In this document: piece by piece, positions 12,721 to 29,239 of the stretch | How positions within the stretch are numbered: position 1 is the stretch's first letter | Layout of the letters: each line of letters starts with the position of its first letter | Assembly (NCBI RefSeq): GCF_036320965.1 | Contig: NC_092238.1 | Coordinates: 56,957,055 to 57,021,054 of the forward strand | Reading direction: 5' to 3' | Length of the DNA: 64,000 bases | From: Panulirus ornatus | Taxonomy: Eukaryota; Arthropoda; Malacostraca; Decapoda; Palinuridae | Position numbers and translations under genes: made by a program | The notes under the pieces: generated by a model | What the model saw: only the letters and a program-made list of their open reading frames with translations | Databases searched by the model: none | What the model was told of the DNA's origin: nothing

Positions 12721-12857
12721 TTAAAATCTTATCCTTGGAGCACCGAATAGCTTTCCCGACTATGACCCATTCACAGGACCCCCAGGGTCGAGAACATAGG
12801 TTCAAATACTGGATACGGAAAAAGGTTCAAAATCAACCTAGATGATCATCATATCTT

Positions 12858-12860
<3 letters not shown>

Positions 12861-12922
<62 letters not shown>
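12861..12922. repeat. (AT)n array, then T tract to 12940
   Basis: About 31 AT units followed by a C-interrupted T tract. On the minus strand this reads as an A-rich end followed by (AT)n, the typical tail of element S1. Confidence 0.95.
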
Positions 12923-12930
<8 letters not shown>

Positions 12931-12940
12931 CTTTTTTTTT

Positions 12941-13166
12941 CATACGATTCGCCATTTCCCGCATTTGCGAGGTAGCATTAAGAACAGAGGACTGGGCCTT
13001 AGAGGGAAAATCCTCACCTGGCCCCCTTCTCTGTTCCTTCTTTTGGAAAATTAAAAAAAAACGAGAGGGGAGGATTTCCAGCCACCCGCTCCCTCCCCTT
13101 TTAGTCGCCTTCTACGACACGCAGGGAATACGTGGGAAGTATTCTTTCTCCCCTATCCCCAGGGAT
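12941..13166 (-). mobile_element. S1: short element with LINE-like ends
   Basis: A complete minus-oriented copy of the roughly 240 bp S element. It starts at ATCCCTGGGGATAGGGG (13166) and ends at GGGAAATGGCGAATCG (12944). Its left 130 bp resembles the 5' leader of the L LINE. Its right end resembles the LINE 3' hairpin module. No ORF. (AT)n lies at both ends. Confidence 0.85.
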
Positions 13167-13195
13167 GATATATATATATATATATACATATATAT

Positions 13196-13771
13196 ATGAA
13201 AGCCGCCAAGGCAGCAGGCCTGGATGGTATTGCAGTGGAATTTATTAAAAAAGGGGGTGACTGTATTATTGACTGGTTGGTAAGGTTATTTAATGTATGT
13301 ATGACTCATGGTGAGGTGCCTGAGGATTGGCGGAATGTGTGCATAGTGCCATTGTACAAAGGCAAAGGGGATAAGAGTGAGTGCTCAAATTACAGAGGTA
13401 TAAGTTTGTTGAGTATTCCTGGTAAATTATATGGGAGGGTATTGATTGAGAGGGTGAAGGCATGTACAAAGCATCAGATTGGGGAAGAGCAGTGTGGTTT
13501 CATAAGTGGTAGAGGATGTGTGGGTCAGGTGTTTGCTTTGAAGAATGTATGTGAGAAATACTTAGAAAAGCAAATGGATTTGTATGTAGCATTTATGGAT
13601 CTCGAGAAGGCATATGATAGAGTTGATAGAGATGCTCTGTGGAAGGTATTAAGAATATATGGTGTGGGAGGCAAGTTGCTTGAGGCAGTGAAAAATTTCT
13701 ATCAAGGATGCAAGGCATGTGCACGTGCAGGAAGAGAGGAAAGTGACCGGCTCCCAGCGAATGCAGGTCTG

Positions 13772-13776
<5 letters not shown>
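13196..13776 (+). mobile_element. L2: RTE-like LINE internal fragment (RT only)
   Basis: An open frame from 13196 encodes the RT fingers and palm: GLDGIAVEFIKKGGDCII, CIVPLYKGKGDKSECSNYR, GISLLSIPGKLYGRVL, FMDLEKAYDRVDR. It stops at the first residues of the G-LRQG block (13776) without RT catalytic motif or 3' UTR. Both ends butt against (AT)n. It is bracketed by S1 (minus) and S2 (plus). Lacking a 3' end, it cannot be a simple 5'-truncated insertion. A deletion or an (AT)n-mediated rearrangement, or an assembly join, must have removed the rest. Confidence 0.9.

Positions 13777-13818
<42 letters not shown>
13777..13818. repeat. (AT)n array
   Basis: About 21 AT units between L2 and S2. A matching short array lies on the other side of L2 at 13167-13195. 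Confidence 0.95.
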
Positions 13819-13823
<5 letters not shown>

Positions 13824-14054
13824 GGGTATATGGGTTTAAGAATACTTCCCACGTATTCCCTGCGTGTCGTAGAAGGCGACTAAAAGGGGAGGAAGAGGGA
13901 GGCTGGAAATCTTCCCCTCTCGTTTTTTCTTAATTTTCCAAAAGAAGGGACAGAGGGGGGTAAGGTGAGGATATTCCACAAAGGCCCAGTCCTCTGTTCT
14001 TAACGCTACCTCGCTAACAGGGGAAATGGCGAATAGTTTAAAAGAAAAGAAAGA
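13819..14054 (+). mobile_element. S2: short element with LINE-like ends
   Basis: A plus copy. The leader is slightly changed (ATCCCTGGGTATATGGGTTT). The GAATAC...GTATTC and AGGGGAGG-type arms are recognisable. The tail is GCTACCTCGCTAACAGGGGA then AATGGCGAATAG. Together with S1 it forms a large inverted repeat around L2. Confidence 0.85.
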
Positions 14055-14058
14055 TATA

Positions 14059-14074
<16 letters not shown>

Positions 14075-14092
<18 letters not shown>

Positions 14093-16514
14093 TTATACTT
14101 TGTCGCTGTCTCCCGCGTTTGCGAGGTAGCGCAAGGAAACAGACGAAAGAAATGGCCCAACCCCCCCCATACACATGTACATACACACGTCCACACACGC
14201 AAATATACATACCTACACAGCTTTCCATGGTTTACCCCAGACGCTTCACATGCCTTGATTCAATCCACTGACAGCACGTCAACCCCTGTATACCACATCG
14301 CTCCAATTCACTCTATTCCTTGCCCTCCTTTCACCCTCCTGCATGTTCAGGCCCCGATCACACAAAATCCTTTTCACTCCATCTTTCCACCTCCAATTTG
14401 GTCTCCCTCTTCTCCTCGTTCCCTCCACCTTCGACACATATATCCTCTTGGTCAATCTTTCCTCACTCATTCTCTCCATGTGCCCAAACCATTTCAAAAC
14501 ACCCTCTTCTGCTCTCTCAACCACGCTCTTTTTATTTCCACACATCTCTCTTACCCTTACGTTACTTACTCGATCAAACCACCTCACACCACACATTGTC
14601 CTCAAACATCTCATTTCCAGCACATCCATCCTCCTGCGCACAACTCTATCCATAGCCCACGCCACGCAACCATACAACATTGTTGGAACTACTATTCCTT
14701 CAAACATACCCATTTTTGCTTTCCGGGATAATGTTCTCGACATCCACACATTTTTCAAGGCTCCCAAAATTTTCGCCCCCTCCCCCACCCTATGATCCAC
14801 TTCCGCTTCCATGGTTCCATCCGCTGACAGATCCACTCCCAGATATCTAAAACACTTCACTTCCTCCAGTTTTTCACCATTCAAACTCACCTCCCAATTG
14901 ACTTGACCCTCAACCCTACTGTACCTAATAACCTTGCTCTTATTGACATTTACTCTTAACTTTCTTCTTCCACACACTTTACCAAACTCCGTCACCAGCT
15001 TCTGCAGTTTCTCACATGAATCCGCCACCAGCGCTGTATCATCAGCGAACAACAACTGACTCACTTACCAAGCTCTCTCATCCCCAACAGACTTCATACT
15101 TGCCCCTCTTTCCAAAACTCTTACATTTACCTCCCTAACAACCCCATCCATAAACAAATTAAACAACCATGGAGACATCACACACCCCTGCCGCAAACCT
15201 ACATTCACTGAGAACCAATCACTTTCCTCTCTTCCTACACGTACACATGCCTTACATCCTCGATAAAAACTTTTCACTGCTTCTAACAACTTGCCTCCCA
15301 CACCATATATTCTTAATACCTTCCACAGAGCATCTCTATCAACTCTATCATATGCCTTCTCCAGATCCATAAATGCTACATACAAATCCATTTGCTTTTC
15401 TAAGTATTTCTCACATACATTCTTCAAAGCAAACACCTGATCCACACATCCTCTACCACTTCTGAAACCACACTGCTCTTCCCCAATCTGATGCTCTGTA
15501 CATGCCTTCACCCTCTCAATCAATACCCTCCCATATAATTTACCAGGAATACTCAACAAACTTATACCTCTGTAATTTGAGCACTCACTCTTATCCCCTT
15601 TGCCTTTGTACAATGGCACTATGCAAGCATTCCGCCAATCCTCAGGCACCTCACCATGAGTCATACATACATTAAATAACCTTACCAACCAGTCAACAAT
15701 ACAGTCACCCCCTTTTTTAATAAATTCCACTGCAATACCATCCAAACCTGCTGCCTTGCCGGCTTTCATCTTCCGCAAAGCTTTTACTACCTCTTCTCTG
15801 TTTACCAAATCATTTTCCCTAACCCTCTCACTTTGCACACCACCTCGACCCAAACACCCTATATCTGCCACTCTGTCATCAGACACATTCAACAAACCTT
15901 CAAAATACTCATTCCATCTCCTTCTCACATCACGACTACTTGTTATCACCTCCCCATTTACGCCCTTCACTGAAGTTCCCATTTGCTCCCTTGTCTTACG
16001 CACCCTATTTACCTCCTTCCAGAACATCTTTTTATTCTCCCTAAAATTTACTGATAGTCTCTCACCCCAACTCTCATTTGCCCTTTTTTTCACCTCTTGC
16101 ACCTTTCTCTTGACCTCCTGTCTCTTTCTTTTATACTTCTCCCACTCAATTGCATTTTTTCCCTGCAAAAATCGTCCAAATGCCTCTCTCTTCTCTTTCA
16201 CTAATACTCTTACTTCTTCATCCCACCACTCACTACCCTTTCTAAACAGCCCACCTCCCACTCTTCTCATGCCACAAGCATCTTTTGCGCAATCCATCAC
16301 TGATTCCCTAAATACATCCCATTCCTCCCCCACTCCCCTTACTTCCATTGTTTTCACCTTTTTCCATTCTGTACACAGTCTCTCCTGATACTTCTTCACA
16401 CAGGTCTCCTTCCCAAGCTCACTTACTCTCACCACCTTCTTCACCCCAACATTCACTCTTCTTTTCTGAAAACCCATACTAATCTTCACCTTAGCCTCCA
16501 CAAGATAATGATCA

Positions 16515-16519
<5 letters not shown>
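14075..16519 (-). mobile_element. L3: RTE-like LINE, subfamily A, 5'-truncated
   Basis: On the minus strand it runs from the end of the endonuclease ([12 protein letters not shown], 16519) through RT and the C-terminal region to a short subfamily-A 3' UTR (stop near 14279, terminal hairpin module near 14100-14127), ending in a poly(A) (T run 14075-14094) and (AT)n. The 5' end butts onto the (AT)n array at 16520. It is one of the best-preserved copies. Confidence 0.93.
14279..16519 (-). pseudogene. L3 endonuclease/reverse transcriptase ORF, one internal stop
   Basis: About 745 codons in one frame, broken only by a TAA near 15065 (GAA to TAA in the ERAWEVSQ segment). The order is: last endonuclease block SDHYLVEA; a basic linker of about 210 residues rich in Lys/Arg/Glu; RT blocks AGKAAGLDGIAVEF, SECSNYRGISLLSIPGKLYG, FMDLEKAYDRVDRDALWK, GLRQGCVMSPWLFNLFMDG; catalytic LLFADDTALVAD; then [20 protein letters not shown]; and the C-terminal [19 protein letters not shown] and [12 protein letters not shown]. 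The enzyme would copy element RNA at a nicked chromosomal target. The catalytic aspartates are intact. The single nonsense mutation and missing N-terminus make this copy non-autonomous. Confidence 0.92.

Positions 16520-16606
<87 letters not shown>
16520..16606. repeat. (AT)n array between diverging LINE fragments
   Basis: About 43 AT units separate the truncated 5' ends of L3 (minus) and L4 (plus), which face each other head to head. Confidence 0.95.
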
Positions 16607-18280
<1,674 letters not shown>

Positions 18281-18367
18281 TGTATATATATGTATGTGTG
18301 TGTGTGTGTATATGTGCGTATGTATGTGTATGTGTGTGTATGTGTATATGTATATATATATGTATAT
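18281..18367. repeat. Mixed (AT)n/(GT)n microsatellite
   Basis: TATATATATGTATGTGTGTG-type sequence joining X1 to the 5' end of L5. Confidence 0.9.
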
Positions 18368-18489
18368 TATCCCTGGGGATAGGGGTGAAAGAATACTTCC
18401 CACGTATTCCTCGCGTGTCGGAGAAAGCGACTAGAGGAGACGGGAGAGGGGGGCCAAAAATCCTCCCCTCCTTGTATTAACTTTCTAAA
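18368..18489 (+). promoter_or_regulatory. L5 structured 5' leader
   Basis: The 5' UTR of the LINE, 122 bp before the ATG. It contains successive inverted repeats: TATCCCTGGGGATA at the very start; GAATAC-TTCCCAC-GTATTC; GTCG-GAGAAAG-CGAC. A further arm pair in the S copies is AGGGGAGG/CCTCCCCT. The ATG sits in AAAATGGGAAAC, a good eukaryotic initiation context. Any promoter of the element must lie here or within the ORF, as in other LINEs. No TATA box is evident apart from the upstream (AT)n. Confidence 0.6.
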
Positions 18490-19983
18490 ATGGGAAACAG
18501 AAGAAGGAGTCACGCGGGAAGTGCTCATCCTCCTCGAAGGCTCAGAGTGGGGTGCCTAAATGTGTGTGGATGTAACCAAGATGTAAAAAAAGGAGAGATA
18601 GGTAGTATGTTTGAGGAAAGGAACCTGGATGTTTTGGCTCTGAGTGAAACGAAGCTCAAGGGTAAAGGGGAAGAGTGGTTTGGGAATGTCTGGGGAGTAA
18701 AGTCAGGGGTTAGTGAGAGGACAAGAGCAAGGGAAGGAGTAGCAATACTCCTGAAACAGGAGTTGTGGGAGTATGTGATAGAGTGTAAGAAAGTAAATTC
18801 TCGATTAATATGGGTAAAACTGAAAGTTGATGGAGAGAGGTGGGTGATTATTGGTGCATATGCACCTGGGCATGAGAAGAAAGATCAAGAGAGGCAAGTG
18901 TTTTGGGAGCAGCTGAATGAGTGTGTTGGTGGTTTTGAAGCACGAGACCGGGTTATAGTGATGGGTGATTTGAATGCAAAGGTGAGTAATGTGGCAGTTG
19001 AGGGAATAATTGGTATACATGGGGTGTTCAGTGTTGTAAATGGAAATGGTGAAGAGCTTGTAGATTTATGTGCTGAAAAAGGACTGATGATTGGGAATAC
19101 CTGGTTTAAAAAGCGAGATATACATAAGCATACTTATGTAAGTAGGAGAGATGGCCAGAGAGCGTTATTGGATTACGTGTTAATTGACAGGCGTGCGAAA
19201 GAGAGACTTTTGGATGTTAATGTGCTGAGAGGTGCAACTGGAGGGATGTCTGATCATTATCTTGTGGAGGCTAATGTGAAGATTTGTATGGGTTTTCAGA
19301 AAAGAAGAGTGAATGTTGGGGTGAAGAGGGTGGTGAGAGTAAGTGAGCTTGAGAAGGAGACCTGTGTGAGGAAGTACCAGGAGAGACTGAGTACAGAATG
19401 GAAAAAGGTGAGAACAATGGAAGCAAGGGGAGTGGGGGAGGAATGGGATGTATTTAGGGAATCAGTGATGGATTGCGCAAAAGATACTTGTGGCATGAGA
19501 AGAGTGGGAGGTGGGTTGATTAGAAAGGGTAGTGAGTGGTGGGATGAAGAAGTAAGAGTATTAGTGAAAGAGAAGATAGAGGCATTTGGACGATTTTTGC
19601 AGGGAAAAAATGCAATTGAGTGGGAGATGTATAAAAGAAAGAGACAGGAAGTCAAGAGAAAGGTGCAAGAGGTGAAAAAAAGGGCAAATGAGAGTTGGAG
19701 TGAGAGAGTATCATTAAATTTTAGGGAGAATAAAAAGATGTTCTGGAAGGAGGTAAATAAAGTGCGTAAGACAAGGGAGCAAATGGGAACTGCAGTGAAG
19801 GGCGCAAATGGGGAGGTGATAACAAGTAGTGGTGATGTGAGAAGGAGATGGAGTGAGTATTTTGAAGGTTTGTTGAATGTGTTTGATGATAGAGTGGCAG
19901 ATATAGGGTGTTTTGGTCGAGGTGGTGTGCAAAGTGAGAGGGTTAGGGAAAATGATTTGGTAAACAGAGAAGAGGTAGTGAAA
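18490..19983 (+). CDS. L5 APE-type endonuclease ORF, truncated before RT
   Basis: 498 uninterrupted codons from the element's own start. The apurinic-like endonuclease fills residues 18-260 with all expected catalytic blocks: LNVCGCNQ (Asn24), LSETKL (Glu53), IGAYAPG (Tyr124), MGDLNAKV (Asp160, Asn162) and MSDHYLVEA (Ser254, Asp255, His256). This enzyme nicks the target DNA to prime reverse transcription. Residues 265-480 form a basic, coiled-coil-like linker. The reading ends with NREEVVKA; codons after that are the poly(T) of L6. There is no separate ORF1 upstream, which together with about 1,000 total codons argues for an RTE-like single-ORF LINE. Protein from this copy would lack RT. Clade placement is inferred. 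Confidence 0.9.
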
Positions 19984-19985
19984 GC

Positions 19986-22217
19986 TTTTTTTTTTTTTTT
20001 TTATACTTCGTCGCTGTCTCCCGCGTCTGCGAGTTAGCGCAAGGAAACAGACGGAAGAAATGGCCCAACCCACCCCATACACATGTATATACATACGTCC
20101 ACACACGCAAATATACACACCTACACAGCCCTCCATGGTTTACCTCAGACGCTTCACATGCCCTGATTCAATCCACTGACAGCACGTCAACCCCGGTATA
20201 CCACATCGATCCAATTCACTCTATTTCTTGCCCTCCTTTCACCCTCCTGCATGTCCAAGCCCCGATCACACAAAATCTTTTTCACTCCATCTCTCCACCT
20301 CCAATTTGGTCTCCCACTTCTCGTTCCCTCCACCTCCGACACATATATCCTCTTGGTCAATCTTTCCTCACTCATTCTCTCCATGTGCCCAAACCATTTC
20401 AAAACAACCTCTTCTGCTCTCTCAACCACGCTCTTTTTATTTCCACACATCTCTCTTACCCTTACGTTACTTACTCGATCAAACCACCTCACACCACACA
20501 TTGTCCTCAAACATCACATTTCCAGCACATCCATCCTCCTGCGCACAACTCTATCCATAGCCAACGCCTCGCAACCATACAAAATTGTTGAAACCACTAT
20601 TCCTTCAAACATACCCATTTTTGCATTCCGAGATAATGTTCTCGACTTCCACACGTTCTTCAAGGCTCCCAGAATTATCGCCCCCTCCCCCACCCTATGA
20701 TCCACTTCCGCTTCCATGGTTCCATCCGCTGCCAGATCCACTCCAAAATATCTAAAACACTTTACTTCCTCCAGTTTTTCTCCATTCAAACTTACCTCCC
20801 AATTGACTTGACCCTCAACCCTACTGTACCTAATAACCTTGCTCTTATTCACATTTACTCTTAACTTTTTTCTTTCACACACTTTACCAAACTCAGTCAC
20901 GAGCTTTTGCAGTTTCTCACATGAATCAGCCACCAGCGCTGTATCATCAGCGAACAACAACTGACTCACTTCCCAAGCTCTTTCATCCCCAACAGACTTT
21001 ATACTTGCCCCTCTTTCCAAAACTCTTGCATTTACCTCCCTAACAACCCGATCCATAAACAAATTAAACAACCATGGAGACATCACCCACCCCTGCCACA
21101 AACCTACATTAACTGAGAACCAATCACTTTCCTCTCTTCCTACACGTACACATGCCTTACATCCTCGATAAAAACTTTTCACTGCTTCTAACAACTTTCC
21201 TCCCACACAATATATTCTTAATACCTTCCACAGAGCATCTCTATCAACTCTATCATATGCCTTCTCCAGATCCATAAATGCTACATACAAATCCATTTGC
21301 TTTTCTAAGTATTTCTCACATACATTCTTCAAAGCAAACACCTGATCCACACATCCTCTACCACTTCTGAAACCACACTGCTCTTCCCCAATCTGAAGCT
21401 CTGTACATGCCTTCACCCTCTCAATCAATACCCTCCCATATAATTTACCAGGAATACTCAACAAACTTATACCTTTGTAATTTGAGCATTCACTCTTATC
21501 CCCTTTGCCTTTGTACAATGGCACTATGCACGCATTCCGCCAATCCTCAGGCACCTCACCATGAGTCATACATACATTAAATAACCTTACCAACCAGTCA
21601 ACAATACAGTCACCCCCTTTTTTAATAAATTCCACTGCAATACCATCCAAACCTGCTGCCTTGCCGGCTTTCATCTTCCGCAAAGCTTTTACTACCTCTT
21701 TTCTGTTTACCAGATCATTTTCCCTAACCCTCTCACTTTGCACGCCACCTCGACCAAACACCCTATATCTGCCACTCTATCATCAAACACATATAACAAG
21801 CCTTCAATATACTCACTCCATCTCCTTCTCATATCACCACTACTTGTTATCACCTCCCCATTTGCGCCCTTCACTGAAGTTCCCATTTGCTCCCTTGTCT
21901 TACGCACTTTATTTACCTCCTTCCAGAACATCTTTTTATTCTCCCTAAAATTTAATGATACTCTCTCACCCCAACTCTCATTTCCCCTGTTTTTCACCTC
22001 TTGCACCTTTCTCTTGACCTCCTGTTTCTTTCTTTTATACGTCTCCCACTCAATTGTCATTTTTTCCCTGCAAAAATCGTTCAAATGCCTCTCTCCTCTT
22101 TCACTAATAATCTTACTTCTTCATCACACCACTCACTACCATTTCTAATCAACCCACCTCCCACTCTTCTCATGCCACAAGCATCTTTTGCGCTATCCAT
22201 CACTGATTCCCTAAATA
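19986..22217 (-). mobile_element. L6: RTE-like LINE, subfamily A, 5'-truncated
   Basis: Minus copy with poly(A) (T run 19986-20002), short 3' UTR, C-terminal region, RT and linker, 5'-truncated near FRESVMD (22217) at an (AT)n array. The RT ORF (20514-21761) is open for 415 codons with LLFADDTALVAD intact. Changes include GLRQGCV to GLWQGWV. Frameshifts lie near 20510 and 21720-21760. The tail abuts L5 in the opposite direction. Confidence 0.92.
20187..22084 (-). pseudogene. L6 reverse transcriptase ORF
   Basis: On the minus strand: linker (22084-21707), RT (21761-20514) and C-terminal region (20510-20187) in three frames, separated by two small indels. RT blocks present: [50 protein letters not shown]. 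The GLRQGC block carries Arg-to-Trp and Cys-to-Trp changes that would harm template binding. Inactive. Confidence 0.88.
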
Positions 22218-23464
<1,247 letters not shown>

Positions 23465-23550
<86 letters not shown>

Positions 23551-23558
23551 TATATATA

Positions 23559-23631
<73 letters not shown>
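23465..23631. repeat. (AT)n array
   Basis: About 80 AT units with two GAATAT interruptions. Confidence 0.95.

Positions 23632-26980
<3,349 letters not shown>

Positions 26981-27054
<74 letters not shown>
26981..27054. repeat. (AT)n array
   Basis: About 36 AT units after the L9 poly(A), joining to S4. Confidence 0.95.
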
Positions 27055-27057
<3 letters not shown>

Positions 27058-27291
27058 CCCTGAGGATAGGGGATTGAGAATACTTCCCACGTATTCCCTG
27101 CGTATCGTAGAAGGCGACTAAAAGGGGATGGAGCGGGGGGTTGGAAATCCTCCCCTCTCGGTTTTTTTTTCATTTTCCAAAAGAAGGAACAGAGGATTGG
27201 GCCAGGTGAGGGTATTCCCTCAAAGGCCCAGTCCTCTGTTCTTAACGCTACCTCGCTAATGCGGGAAATGGCGAATAGTTTGAAAAAAAAA
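27055..27291 (+). mobile_element. S4: short element with LINE-like ends
   Basis: Plus copy: TATCCCTGAGGATAGGGG head, CACGTATTCCCTGCGTATCG, long-arm hairpin GGAACAGAG...CTCTGTTC near 27187-27241, tail TACCTCGCTAATGCGGGAAA then TGGCGAATAG, A run, then (AT)n. It is paralogous to S5 through the tandem duplication. Confidence 0.88.
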
Positions 27292-27492
<201 letters not shown>

Positions 27493-29239
27493 AATTTAGT
27501 ATTTACTATTTATTCATTTTACTGTCTCCCGCGTTAGCGAGGTTGCGCAACGAAACAGACGAAAGAATGGCCCAACTCGCCCACATACACATATATATAC
27601 ATACACGTCCACACACGCTAATATACATACCTATAAATCTCAATGTACTCATACATATACACACACACACATATACATATATATACATGAACATAATTCA
27701 TACTGCCTTCCTTTATTTGTTCCCATCGCCACCTCGCCACACATGGAATAACAACCCCCTCCCCCCTCATGTGTGCGAGGTAGCGCTAGGAAAAGACACC
27801 AAAGGCCCCATTCGTTCACACTCAGTCTCTAGCAGTCATGGAATAATACACCGAAACCACAGCTCCCTTTCCACATCCAGGCCCACACAACTTTCCATGG
27901 TTTACCCCAGACCCTTTACATGCCCTGTTTCAATCCATTGACAGCACGTAGACCCCGGTATACCATATCGTTCCAATTCACTCTATTCCTTACACGCCTT
28001 TCACCCTCCTGCATGTTCAGACCTCGATCACTCAAAATCTTTTTCACTCCATCTTTCCACCTCCAATTTGGTCTCCCATTTCTCCTCGTTCCCTCCACCT
28101 ATGACATATATATCCTCTTGGTCAATCTTTCCTCAGTCATTCTCTCCATGGGCCCAAACCATTTCAAAACACTCTCTTCTGCTCTCTCAACCATACTCTT
28201 TTTATTTCCACACATCTCTCTTACCCTTACATTTATTACTCGCTCAAACCACCTCACACCACATATTGTCCTCAAACATCTCATTTCCAGCACATCCACC
28301 CTCCTGCGCACAGCTCTATCCATAGCCCACGCCTCGCAACCATACAACATTGTTGGAACCAATATTTCTTCAAACATACCCATTTTTGCTTTCCGAGATA
28401 ATGTTCTCGACTTCCACACATTCTTCAACGCTCCCAGAATTTTCGCCCCCACCCCCACCCTATGATTCACTTCCGCTTCCATGGTTCCATCCGCTGCCAG
28501 ATCCACTCTCAGATATCTAAAACACTTTACTTCCTCCAGTTTTTCTCCCAATTGACTTGACCCTCAACACTAATGTACCTAATAACCTTGCTCTTATTCA
28601 CATTTACTCTTAACTTTCTTCTTTCACACACTTTACCAAACTCAGTCACCAGCTTCTGCAATTTCTTAAGTGAATCAGCCACTAGCGCTGTATCATCAGC
28701 GAACAACAACTGACTCACTTCCCATGCTCTCTCATCCCCAACAGACTTCATACTTGTCCTTCTTTCCAAAACCCTTACATTCACCTCCCTAACAACCCCA
28801 TCCATAAACAAATTAAACAACCACGGAGACATCACACACCCCTGCTGCAAAGCTACATTCACTGAGAACCAATCACTTTCCTCTCTTCCTACACGTACAC
28901 ATGCCTTACATCCTCGATAAAAACTTTTCACTGTTTCTAACAACTTGCCTCCCACACCATATACTCTTAAAACCATCCACAGAGCATCTCTATGAACTCT
29001 ATCATATGCCTTCTCCAGATCCGTAAATGCTACATACAAATCCATTTGTTTTTCTAAGTATTTCTCACATACATTCTTCAAAGCAAACACCTGATCCACA
29101 CATAATCTACCACTTCTGAAACTACACTGCTCTTCCCCAATCTGATGCTCTGTACATGCCTTCACCCTCTCAATCAATACCCTCCCATATAATTTACCAG
29201 GAATACTCAACAAACTTATACCTCTGTAATTTGAGCACT
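27493..29239 (-). mobile_element. L10: RTE-like LINE 3' half, subfamily B
   Basis: Minus copy with the long 3' UTR (terminal module near 27523-27560, internal hairpin module near 27722-27790), C-terminal region (28551-27916) and RT (29239-28527). RT keeps LLFADDTALVAD. A small deletion near 28549 removes the SLNG segment and shifts the frame (VNWE-KNWRK). It ends at AATTTGAGCACT (29228-29239), where L11 begins. It is the duplicate of L12. Confidence 0.92.

Larger units (their letters stand above)
8640..12750 (+). mobile_element. I/Jockey-type two-ORF LINE, degenerate
   Basis: Ordered remains of a non-LTR element: a zinc-knuckle ORF1 (8651-9630), an endonuclease trace near 10350-10470 (VGNLNARYDEFGSKGNRN), reverse transcriptase traces at 11200-11870, a C-terminal region at 11880-12170, and an RNase H-like trace at 12570-12720. 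That order fits the I group, which carries RNase H. Every ORF is interrupted. 9632-10320 and 10500-11200 show no block I can name. The 3' end is unclear; the next clear feature is (AT)n from 12861. Confidence 0.72.
18368..19985 (+). mobile_element. L5: RTE-like LINE, 5' half
   Basis: The only plus-strand copy with a complete 5' end: leader, start codon, full endonuclease and the linker up to the first RT codons. It is cut at GAAAGC (19985), where the poly(T) of the opposite-facing L6 begins. The remaining RT half is not found beyond L6. Confidence 0.93.

Noticed and set aside
12842..13054. Tyr/Ile repeat ORFs over (AT)n arrays here and at every other array
   Set aside because: (AT)n reads as Tyr-Ile in all frames. 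Where such ORFs continue into sensible protein, the sensible part is L-family sequence.
14255..14795. Recurring long ORFs antisense to the LINE C-terminal region (111, 150 and 158 codons, seen opposite nearly every copy)
   Set aside because: They are shadows: the purine-rich LINE coding strand has few stop-generating codons in the antisense frames. They follow every copy's indels and have a Ser/Pro/His/Leu composition with no domain.
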